DNA from: Owenia fusiformis
Lineage: Eukaryota; Annelida; Polychaeta; Sabellida; Oweniidae
DNA length: 25,000 nt
NCBI GenBank assembly: GCA_903813345.2
Contig: CAIIXF020000300.1
Span: forward strand, 1-25,000
Reading direction: 5' to 3'
The translations under genes were made by a program, and so were the position numbers. Positions 9,392-18,019 of this stretch are shown here, one piece after another (position 1 is the stretch's first letter; the number at the start of each line of letters is the position of its first letter). The notes beneath the pieces are model-generated. The model made no database searches. It was not told the DNA's origin and was given only the letters and a program-made list of their open reading frames with translations.

Positions 9392-9495
9392 CAGTAAAAC
9401 CTGTATAACATTACAGCATGTGTTGTGTAACACTACACATGATTGCAGCCTGCACCACATAGTATTTAAACAATTACATGCTTAATATGTTTCAG

Positions 9496-9663
9496 ACTCT
9501 ACTGAACCAGGGTTCCAGTCCTCTTTACCCTGTCACAATAGCCGTTGCCTATGTTACCATGGTGATATGTGGTGTTTGGGCATTCTTCATTGGTGGTGGA
9601 AGTCTCCAAAGTCTCAAATCGTGTGTTACTAACCAAAGAAGTGAGGCATATAATGTCAACTAA
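9496..9663 (+). CDS. Alternative terminal exon B: single membrane helix and stop
   Basis: Starts after an acceptor ending ATGTTTCAG (9495) with ACT CTA CTG AAC, phase 0, and ends with TAA at 9661-9663, giving 55 residues. It opens TLLN like exon A, has a hydrophobic helix (PVTIAVAYVTMVICGVWAFF, residues about 12-31), GGGS, and a short basic tail ending NQR, followed by seven extra residues ending NVN. The first 48 residues align gap-free with exon A: 15 identities, including TLLN, Y11, W28-A29, I32, G34-G35-S36 and N46-Q47, plus many conservative changes. The last codons and the stop lie within the first unit of the adjoining minisatellite. I infer an alternative last exon of the same gene; a separate tandem paralogue is the other reading. 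Confidence 0.65.
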   Translation, partial: TLLNQGSSPLYPVTIAVAYVTMVICGVWAFFIGGGSLQSLKSCVTNQRSEAYNVN

Positions 9664-10045
9664 AATACTGTAAAATGTCATCTAGAATACTGTAAAATGA
9701 CAATTGAAATACTGTACAATGTCAACTAAAATACAGTAAAATGTCAACTAAAATACAGTAAATGTCAACTAAAGTACTGTAAAATGTCAACTAAAGTACT
9801 GTAAAATGTCAACTAAAGTACTGTAAAATGTCAACTAAATACAGTAAAATGTCAACTAAAATACAGTAAATGTCAACTAAAATACAGTAAAATGTCAACT
9901 AAAATACAGTAAAATGTCAACTAAAGTACTGTAAAATGTCAACTAAAGTACTGTAAAATGTCAATTAAAGTACTGTAAAATGTCAACTAAAATACAGTAA
10001 AATGTCAACTAAAATACAGTAAAATGTCAACTAAAGTACTGTAAA
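9651..10045. repeat. 22-bp minisatellite beginning inside exon B
   Basis: About 18 units of AATGTCAACTAAARTACTGTAAA-like sequence with two alternating types, AAAGTACTGTAAAATGTCAAC and AAAATACAGTAAAATGTCAAC. Runs of the two types suggest block amplification. TGTCAACTAA in the first unit provides the last codons and the TAA stop of exon B. After 10045 the repeat decays (ATACTGGAAATGTCAATTAA, ATATGGTAAAATGTCG). Confidence 0.95.
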
Positions 10046-10214
10046 AACTTGAAATTCTCAACTAGAATACTGGAAATGTCAATTAAAATATGGTAAAATG
10101 TCGAAAAGACCCACTATATTGTCAATTGAAATAATGTAAAAAAATGAAAACGCAAACAAAAATATGTATTGTTAAATGTCAATACATACAAAGTCACAGT
10201 TGTTACTTGTAACG

Positions 10215-10453
10215 TAATATATTCATAGACGCATATGGAACAGTTTTGTTAAAAGAACACCCTCATGTGGGTCTGTTTGGTTTTATATTTCAATCAATAT
10301 GAAATTCTGATATTGATGTTTTTGCCCCACTCTGTATGCAACCGTAACCATTAGTTGTTAAATATAATATATTGGTAGTGTACATGGAACAGTTTTTTAA
10401 GAACACCTTCATGTGGGTCTATTTGGTTCTATATTACAATCAATATGAAATTG
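10215..10453. repeat. Two-copy duplication, period 150 bp
   Basis: The segment from TAATATATT through GGAACAGTTTT, AAGAACACC, TCATGTGGGTCT, TTTGGTT and CAATCAATATGAAATT occurs at about 10215-10305 and again at 10365-10453 with some substitutions and small indels. There is no coding potential. Confidence 0.9.
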
Positions 10454-10580
10454 AATAGAAAACAAAATGGAACAGAATGCTCTGAAGAGTATTTGTGATC
10501 AATGTGTTAGGTCAGTGACTGTTGAAAAAAAAATGACACATGTCATGAATTGTCAACTTCAGAGGTTCAGTTAAATCATA

Positions 10581-10758
10581 CAGTAAAACCTGTCTAATCT
10601 GAGTACCACATGAAGCGGCCAAAAGTGTTCATATTGTCAGGTGTTTACATTCTGGGGTGTTTCAACAATGTTTATTTATGTCAGATTCAAAATTGGGACT
10701 GAAAAACCATTGAGAATTATTCAGATTAGAAAGGTGCTTGAATACACAGGTTTCACTG
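10581..10758. mobile_element. MITE with CAGTAAAACCTGT termini and TA target site
   Basis: A 178-bp element that begins CAGTAAAACCTGT and ends ACAGGTTTCACTG, with TA on both sides (10579-10580 and 10759-10760). A second perfect inverted pair, CTAATCTGA at the left and TCAGATTAG at the right, lies just inside. The TA target duplication and short terminal repeats fit a non-autonomous Tc1/mariner/pogo-type element (family knowledge; superfamily inferred). It has no open frame. It is the best-preserved member of the family in the window. Confidence 0.85.
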
Positions 10759-11279
10759 TACTGGATATTTTATTAATTATTTTGTGATCCTAAAATCCAT
10801 TTTGAGTTTTTTCTACCATTTAACCTGGAATAATCATTTACATACAATGTAACAAGTGCTACAATGTTAACTCTATATATTTCTGTGAAACTTTGCTGAG
10901 GCAATTGCCTCTTTTGCCTCATGCCTGCCTCACCAAATAAGGAAGAGAGGTGACTTGTTGTGAGGCATTATATTATATGTAATGTATATGAAAATCAGCT
11001 TTTGCATGTTATGTTACATATATACACATATTAAACAATTGTATGAAAATATAATATGTAAATAAAGAAATAAATGCAATATGAAAATTGTACATCTGTA
11101 AAAGTGTTTTATTTACAATTTTACTTTTCAAAAACCCAAGGAAAATTGGGTCAAGTAGGGAGAACGGTAGAAATTATAGTCATAGAATAATTCTCTGAAC
11201 TCCCCTCCCTGTCCAACCCCCCCTCCCCCGAGCTGCAGTCTTGTAGATGAAGTGTATGTTTGGGAATGTAGTACTCTGC
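10759..11279. other. Unassigned sequence with GAGGCAATTGCCTC palindrome
   Basis: A perfect 14-bp palindrome, GAGGCAATTGCCTC, lies at 10898-10911 and is followed by further GCCTCA/TGAGGCA phrases to about 10966, probably a foldback remnant. AATAAA motifs near 11060-11075 could end transcripts using exon B, with low confidence. No gene is seen. Confidence 0.45.
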
Positions 11280-11339
11280 CATCCTTCTTAATGGACTTCA
11301 TTTATGCTTAAGAAGTGAAATACCCTTGGACAAAGGATG
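11280..11339. mobile_element. 60-bp unit with CATCCTT ends flanked by a direct repeat
   Basis: The unit starts CATCCTT and ends AAGGATG. It is flanked by TACTCTGC at 11272-11279 and 11340-11347; including the shared G the duplication is GTACTCTGC, 9 bp. The interior (CTTAAGAAGTGAAATACCCTTGG and neighbouring sequence) is the reverse complement, with small changes, of the core of the element at 24232-24390. I infer a very short mobile unit; the superfamily is unknown. Confidence 0.55.
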
Positions 11340-11347
11340 TACTCTGC

Positions 11348-13196
11348 GAACAGAGTCTAGTTATAGGATGAAGCTCTCTTTTGAGTTGAGAAGCCAAGTC
11401 GAATGAATGCAAAGGGTAGGAATGTAGGGGATATGTCACCATTGTCTGATACAACACTAAGATATTAATCAGGGTCAAAAAACATCCTTGAAATATTTCC
11501 TTTCTCACCAAATATTACTTCTTACCATTCCACAAATCATTTCAACCTGTTTCCATTAACAAAAGCAGCTAATTTAGACTAATCACAACCTTATTATTAA
11601 GAACATTAATTCCTTAATAGTGCTATTGTTTCAACATCTTGAATACCAATGTAAACATAAATTTTATTTATTTTGTCTTATTTTCGTTGACATTTGCTTT
11701 ATGGTTAGAAAAACAAGATTTCTGCATTCGTCTTTTGTTTTAATGTAAATCTAAATTGAGATGAAGATTCGAAAGGTCAGGGTTTATGGTTGGAGTGTTT
11801 TCAAGTCTTGAGTGTTATGGGTTAATATGGGATCCCATATATGGTCCCATAGAACCATTTTCTCCATAAATTTTATAAATGATACACTCATTCTTTTTCG
11901 AGACAAAAACTCTCAAGTGGGGAACACCATTATTGAAAAGTGAAATTTTTGAAAAGGTTCATCGAGAATTTTATTACTTTTTCAACAGCTGGCATTCTTA
12001 TCCGGTTCCTAATATAAGTAGAACCAAAATAACCCCCTGTCTTTTGTAATTTTCATTGGACATCCCAAATCAAAGTAAAAATCGCTAAGACAAACATTAT
12101 TCTATTATTTTCTACCGACTGGCTTTCCAGTTCATTTCTGCCTAATGATGACCCCAAACCAGACTTAACTATACCCTAGATCTATAGTTCGGCCCAAATC
12201 AACCAAATATTTGTATTCATTGGAATTTGGTTGTATGAAATTATCGACTTACGATCTCTAAACATTTAGGGAGATTTAATCAAGTGTGAATAGGGCTCGG
12301 TTTCATCATGGGTCCAGGGCATATTCCACGAGTGGACCCCATAATAATTGCCCATGGCGGGATGTTCACAGAAACTCCCCAATACATTGACCACCAACTA
12401 GACAGTTGAAACGTACAAAACATCAAAGACTAGTTCGAATCAATTAGGACCTGCATTTCTTTGATTTGACGCATCTTTAGAAATGACAATAGAAAACGAA
12501 TGTGTATTATGTTTAATAGGGTTGCCCTTTTGCAATACAGGGGCAGTGGGGATAATATAGGTCCCACGAGAGGTCAAAACCAATATGAGAATCGGGGAAA
12601 TATCTCTTTAACAGGCTCCGGTCGCTATCTCCGCGAAGATTGATATGTTTTAGGTATTCTAATGTTTGACAGGATACTAAGAATCTTATTCTAAAACTGC
12701 TAAATATGCACACCCTTTCTGGAGTATACCCCCAAATTGACCACTTGATGTGCCTTAATTAGTTCTAATTTCATCAAATATTGGAATTCCATTTTGATTT
12801 ATCAAAAGCTTCTCTTTTTCCAAATAATTAAAAAGCTTGAAATTATTCTAATTTGGTTCTTATACACAGTGTGGAGTATTTGACTTTGAAGTTTGCAACT
12901 CTATTTGATAATACTGAAAATTCCTCAGATATAAAAGGTTTGAAATTCCAGAAAATTACCATAGTGTTCCCTCTCATGGACCAAAATAAGAAAAAGTTTG
13001 TGGTAAATGTAAGAAAAACAAACCTTGAGGTTTGAATTCGAATCAAAAGTTGAACAAATCATTTTCTTTTCAATAATGGCGAAGGATCATTTTCTCTAGT
13101 CTTGTGATTTTGATGTTAAAGTTGAACTGCTTTTGGTTGAAATTAATCTATTTAGTGATCTGAAAAAAATTGTTTGACAAAAGTTATCTTCTGAAA
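11348..13196. other. Unassigned 1.85-kb sequence
   Basis: No exon with credible splice sites or family motif was found on either strand. Composition is slightly less AT-biased than the flanks. A short hairpin (GGGTCCA ... TGGACCC) occurs at about 12310-12340. Frames at 12513-12713 (-), 12843-13046 (-) and 12853-13035 (+) show no recognisable protein features. Confidence 0.45.
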
Positions 13197-13256
13197 TCAT
13201 GCGAAAATTCTCAGAATGGTGAAAAACTGCATGATTTTGAAAGAATTTCTGGGCAG
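13197..13256 (+). mobile_element. Fragment of the GTAGCC-type element
   Basis: The segment CTCAGAATGGTGAAAAACTG followed by CATGATTTTGAAAGAATTTCTGG matches 5653-5703 closely and the reverse complement of the corresponding part of 8250-8426. Both ends of the element are missing. It abuts the GC-rich foldback island immediately to the right. Confidence 0.75.
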
Positions 13257-13265
13257 CTTCCACTC

Positions 13266-13640
13266 CCTTAGCTTTAACACCGGACACACCGATGTGGGAC
13301 AGAGCATCGGCCGGAGCTCGGTCGGAGCTCGGCCGCTGTCCGTTAAAAAACCTCGTCCTCTGGTTGTCTCAGATGCACGGGACACCGGCCGATACTCGGC
13401 CGTGCACCGGCCGACGTGTTTTCCGATGTGGTTACGATGGGGCTGCGATGACATGATGAGGGAGCTCGGTGAGAGCCCGGTGAAATTTAACTTTGAAGTT
13501 AAAATTTCACCGAGCTACCACCGATGCGGTTTTAAGCAACAAACGCCACGGTTGTCCGGCCGGTGTCCGGCCGGTGTTCGGCCGAGTTCGGTGAAAATTG
13601 CATCGCTGGCTCATCGTAACCTCATCGGCCGGGCTATGTG
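13266..13640. repeat. GC-rich foldback island
   Basis: About 375 bp rich in CGGCCG, GAGCTCGG and CACCGGCC within AT-rich DNA. An outer inverted pair at 13423-13450 and 13601-13628 matches at 24 of 28 positions. Nested inside, CGGTGAAATTTAACTT (13478-13493) pairs with AAGTTAAAATTTCACCG (13496-13512) with a single-base bulge. A smaller hairpin TGCACGG/CCGTGCA lies to the left at about 13374-13406. The 141-codon frame crossing it is explained by the high GC content and is not called a gene. It is probably a foldback transposon. Confidence 0.75.
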
Positions 13641-16020
13641 ACTAGGCCATAAGAATTACATAACATCTGATTTTGAGGGCGCGGCTATTGACAACGCTGA
13701 GAAAAAAGACATCTTTGCTGAAAGACATCCCCATCAATAAAATCCCAGGGTCATGATTTAAAACCAAAAAATGGAGTAAAAGAGAAAGGAGATAGCAATG
13801 ACTGAAATACATGAGCATAAAGCATGCCTCCTAAATTGTACAGAAATGCAAGAAAAGCAGACACTTCAGTCAATTTTTTGAGAGAAATCGCAAGAAATCA
13901 GAAAGAAGCAGACGAACGGGAGGGTGAAAATCAATTGAGATAAGAAGACTTGAGGACAATTAGTCTTGAGAATTAAACAGTTGTCCCTGATTAAGAGTCT
14001 ATTATGTCTCATTATAAGACTAGTTATCCTGATTTATAATGCATAATTGTTTTAAAGATCAAACACAATTGATTTTTGACAATGTGTTTTTTTATATCAG
14101 ACTACCATATTAAAATTGTAATAAAAGCGCCTATCAACTGGCCCATGTGACAACTGATGGGCCGACATCTGGTTGCCATGATAACATAATATGACAAAAT
14201 ACAATTTTTAACACCATATGGAATCATATATTGCGGTATAAAAGATAATTGCTTTATTATGATACTTTTAACACAAGCTTAAACCTGTACCACCCCTCCC
14301 CTTCTCATTTTATCTCTAACATACACTCCCCTCCATAAGTATGGCAATTGAAACTTAACTTTGGACAGTTTTATCCCAGCCTGTCGATGTTTAGATTTTA
14401 ATTAATTTGTTCCTTAATATAATTACAATGATTTGGAAATCTATGACTGATTGATTTTTAAACCCTAAACATAAAAAGACTTGCTAATACCCAGGAATAC
14501 AGAGCTAGTATTAAATACGCTGTAGATGTCTATGAGACACAAAATCACACTGTTGCAGGGAAGCTTTAAAAGTAATCCAGAGGGGGGGGGTTCAAGTTGC
14601 TAAACTTATGGAGGGAAGTGTAGGTATGAGAGATGAAATGGGGTGGGGGTGGGGGTGGAAGCTAACCGCTGAGAGTAGCAAATATCATCTGAAATGTTAT
14701 TTTCCTTCAAGTCACACGTATATTACATGTCATAATATACTGATTCACTTTTTCCACTCTATTTTGCCTTCTACAGCGTGGAATTATTGTGGTTTCCTAA
14801 TATAAAGGAAGGCCTGGGCTCTCTCAAATTGATTTGTGATTAAAAAATCGGCGAATTGTAATCATTGATTTATTTGTTTATATCACCTATAAATTCATGG
14901 TTAGTGTCAAGTAATTGTATTTGTTTCATTACCCTCTCCAATAGTTTCTTCTTGATTCTGTACTAGACTCTAACACCAACCCCGGTTACCGTTTCATTAA
15001 ATGTGCACCTGATTTGGGTATGCTGAGCATGTGTTTGATGCTGTTTGTCAGTTTTTTTTTCAAAATTAGGTATTGAATTTTGTTTGTCCCATCGACCATC
15101 TGAGACCGAATGCGTATATTGATTGCTGGGCATTATACATTGTTTTAGACAATGGTGATCATAGACCATGATTATGGGATATTGGGGTATGTTTTCTTTC
15201 ACTAGTATTTACTCTTATATGAGTATGGTTCATTTTCATATATTATTTTGGCACTAGTGCTTACTTTCTGGATACCTTTAAAGGTGCAACAATTAGTGCA
15301 GGGGGCCATTCAACGATCATCGACCAGTGTCAAAATATATTTAAGTTTGGATATTTCTTCACGACTAACATATATTTTTATTATCTACAAAGAAACCCCT
15401 GGATGAACATTAAGCTATTTCAGTTGATATCCCTCTTGAAACGTGGTGAATCTTAAAAATCTATAAGTGGGACTCCCTTTATAGAAGCTTTGAACTGAAT
15501 TTACACGAAATTGAGAGTTTATCCATACATTTTAAGAAAATAGGTATGTCAAAGAAGATGTAAAGCCAAATATTGATCATGACCTGATAGCTCAGAAAAA
15601 AGAAAAAAAATTCGAATTTTCTCTCCATTAACATTTTCGAAATATGAAATAAAATTGAGGACTGTGATTTTACCCTGCCTCTGTCGAGGGAGTCTTGGTT
15701 GCGACGTGAGTTGGTAGCTGAAGGGGGTCATCTTTTCAGCGTTGATTTTTCATCGATTGTCTAATCCATGATGTTATCACGATTTTAGAGAGAGACCATT
15801 CATTATTACTATTAAAACCATGATTGTTTTGTGCCTGTATGTTTTTTTTCTCCAGATAATCATATCAATCATATCAATCCAACATTTTTCACCCATCTCC
15901 GAATAAGATTGATGTCATCTTTCGAAAGAATCTGAAATCTTTTTTTGGTCATTTCGATATCATTGGATTATTTTCGGATTCTTTGATTTCTGGATTACTA
16001 ACCTGACATGCATTTAAAAC
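13641..16020. other. Unassigned 2.4-kb intergenic sequence
   Basis: No supported gene. A G-rich run (GGGGTGGGGGTGGGGGTGG, 14640-14658) could form a two-layer quadruplex. Frames at 14608-14805 (+), 14963-15202 (-) and 15549-15731 (-) lack motifs and splice context. It probably separates locus 1 from locus 2. Confidence 0.45.
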
Positions 16021-16028
16021 AACGACAA

Positions 16029-16036
16029 TGACGTCA
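16029..16036. promoter_or_regulatory. Perfect CRE palindrome TGACGTCA
   Basis: TGACGTCA matches the CREB/ATF consensus exactly and lies about 1.1 kb upstream of the inferred start of the HLH gene. It is followed by TCATGATGTCATGA, another near-palindrome, at about 16061-16074. An isolated 8-mer can arise by chance; a function is inference. Confidence 0.3.
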
Positions 16037-16895
16037 TTCTGATCGTCTTGCCATGATTTGTCATGATGTCATGACATGGGCTAATCTTGATATTAACTCC
16101 AAGCGTGTTAATTAATCAAAATTTAATAAATGCTTAAACAAATCGGAGCTTTACTGCGAAACGGGCCATAAAGCATTTCAAAGTGATCCTTAATTGGCTT
16201 GGGATAATATTTCAATTTTAGAAATGAATTAAACCAAAATCCTGATACTCGATACTTGGAGATTAGTCAACAATGGCTGACTAAAAAGAACATTGGACAT
16301 GACACGTGTCATTTTTTCAGGGGAAGCGTAATATTAAACAGAAACTAGTTTTAATTATTCAAACAATAAAATATGTTTTATATCCACGCCATTATGGTGA
16401 CACTTTGAGAATATATCGAACGAATGACACTTTCCTTTATGACAAAATGTGTTTTTTATTTCATATCATAAATTGGTTTTGGATTTAAAACAAAACACTC
16501 AGGTTGTATCTGGTTTGTCATTCATTAGAAAAAATAACAATTTTGTTTAACTTGGGGTTTGTTAAAGAAATGTACACGCTTTGGAATTGTGACTCACATT
16601 TGGACATTGACAGTGAAAAAGTGCCGCTACTCGTAATTTCTATGGAATGGTATTAGTATAGCCTACGAGTGCGCCTCGGGGTGAAACTGAAAGACGCTTC
16701 TGTATCCTCCTCAGGAAATTTGAAGTCGCAGCCATTAAAAATGTACCCTCCCCCAAAGGAACACCTAAAGGGTAGAATAACAAGGTGTCGAAGAGGACTT
16801 CTCAGAGACGAAAAATGAATCTACGGTTTGTAAATTGTATCTGTATCTTTTTAATCTTTATCTTTTAAAGGTTTCGATTCCAGACGCTGTACAAT

Positions 16896-17122
16896 ATCAA
16901 AGTCAAAGATGTGGCGACAATCTGGATTGCCTTCGACTTCTTTCCAATTCTAACGTTTAGTTGGAATATCTAAAATCTAAAGATGCACATCTTCCTCCGA
17001 CTTCAAATGTGTTACCTGGTACAACCTGTAGAACTGTCAATCATCAAAGCCATATGGCATTCGGAGCTCCGCCTACTTTAATCTGATTGGCTTACACGGA
17101 AAACTCACACTTGTACCACATG
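16896..17122 (+). promoter_or_regulatory. Candidate upstream regulatory region of the HLH gene
   Basis: Two ATCAAAG motifs (16896-16902 and 17043-17049) match the TCF/LEF core; CATATG (17051-17056) and CACATG (17117-17122) are E-box-type sites; GATA-like TTATCT lies near 16859. ATTGG at 17086-17090 is an inverted CCAAT box about 45 bases before the TATA box, the usual NF-Y position. These are consensus matches only. Confidence 0.4.
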
Positions 17123-17130
17123 GCACTGGG

Positions 17131-17138
17131 TATATAAA
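17131..17138 (+). promoter_or_regulatory. TATA box (TATATAAA)
   Basis: A perfect TATA element in the sequence GGGTATATAAACAAAAC. Transcription would be expected to start about 25-30 bases downstream, near 17160-17166. Its value lies in the combination with an inverted CCAAT box upstream and an ATG-free exon with a good donor downstream. Confidence 0.6.
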
Positions 17139-17160
17139 CAAAACAGCATAGGAAAATTAC

Positions 17161-17348
17161 ACAGTACACTTTTATAGTTCAGCTGCATCACGTCGGATCG
17201 TAACTTCTACAGAAATTGGATTGTACACAACATCAGAACTGTTTGACACATTATAGTGACGCAGTATTTATTTACAACACTGCCAACTGGATACTAACTC
17301 AAATCACAAAACTTCAGAAGGATTATACTCCAATAAAAATAAATAAAG
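17161..17348 (+). other. Inferred non-coding first exon of the HLH gene
   Basis: From the predicted transcription start to the donor AAAG|GTAAAT (cut after 17348). It contains no ATG at all in about 190 bases, so it can serve as 5' untranslated sequence without upstream starts. A CAGCTG E-box lies at 17180-17185. The exact 5' end is inferred from the TATA box. The open frame reported from 17216 begins with TTG and has no ATG. Confidence 0.5.
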
Positions 17349-17794
17349 GTAAATTAGTTTTGTATTTCAAACATGGGAGAGTACATCATACATCTGTACA
17401 CGGTGTACTCAAATTGTATTGCTGTATGTACATATGTTGTTTGCTAAAACAAGTAATCAACATTTACAGATAAGTGTCACAAGCTGATATTACAGACAGT
17501 CTGTGTGGAAAAGTTGGCATTTAGAAATTGAATAAACAAACAACAGCATTGAATGTTATGATTTTTACAGTGACAGGTACACAATAAAATGTACATATGG
17601 GTTATAAATTTGAACAGAGTTCTTGATTTTCTTGCATTTCTATACAAAATAGAGCATTCACTATATGTTCGTCGATTTATTTTATTACTTGCTAATTCCA
17701 CTCTTTTCCACTCTATTTCTCATTTCAAAACATATAACCAACCATGACATTTTCAAGTTCTCTCATGTAATATTTCCATGGCTGTGTATTTCAG
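17349..17794 (+). other. Inferred intron 1 of the HLH gene
   Basis: Runs from GTAAAT at 17349 to the acceptor GTGTATTTCAG ending at 17794; the acceptor tract is pyrimidine-rich (TTTCCATGGCTGTGTATTTCAG). No other feature is seen. Confidence 0.5.
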
Positions 17795-17962
17795 ATGATC
17801 AAGATCACAGAGCGAAAGCAAACAACAGGCTTGGAATTGTACCCCGGACAAAAAGTCTCCAGAAAATATCGTCAGCAATATTTGCGTAAACTTCGCCGTA
17901 AGGAATATGGAAAATTACAAGCCAGCGTCCCTGCAGTTGCGTTAATGGAGAAAGTCAGTAAA
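17795..17962 (+). CDS. HLH protein, exon 2: start codon, basic region, helix 1 and loop
   Basis: Encodes residues 1-56 of a helix-loop-helix protein, probably a nuclear transcription regulator acting as a dimer. The ATG is the first codon after the acceptor. Residues 20-36 are very basic (KVSRKYRQQYLRKLRRK). Helix 1 ends with Y38, L41, V45 and P46, the positions normally held by Phe/Tyr, Leu, Ile/Val and Pro; a short loop (AVALME) leads to K53-V-S-K56, the usual start of helix 2. Aligned on V45-P46, the residue that should be the E-box-reading Glu is Gln27 and the following key Arg is Leu30, while the conserved Arg of position 13 is present (Arg31). DNA binding may therefore be altered or absent. 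The exon ends in phase 0 at AAA|GTGAGT. I do not recognise the specific family member. Confidence 0.75.
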
Positions 17963-17985
17963 GTGAGTAATAAGTAATGTATTTT

Positions 17986-18019
17986 GGGGGTGGGGAAGAG
18001 GGGGGATGGGGGAGAGGGG
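17986..18019 (+). promoter_or_regulatory. G-quadruplex motif in intron 2, 24 bases after the donor
   Basis: Five G-runs (5, 4, 6, 5 and 4 G) separated by loops of 1-4 bases: T, AAGA, AT and AGA. This is a canonical quadruplex pattern on the sense strand, so the pre-mRNA itself could fold. Intronic G-runs next to a donor are known splicing enhancers that bind hnRNP F/H (established knowledge); a role here is inference. Confidence 0.6.

Noticed and set aside
13216-13641. 141-codon open frame on the + strand
   Set aside because: It covers the GC-rich foldback island, where low stop density follows from composition; its start lies in a transposon fragment and it shows no domain or splice context.
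14608-15202. Small open frames on both strands between the two loci
   Set aside because: No motif, no biased codon use that I can see and no splice context; consistent with chance.
17216-17473. 85-codon open frame over the first exon of the HLH gene
   Set aside because: It begins with TTG, contains no ATG in the exon part, and runs through the donor at 17348 into the intron.
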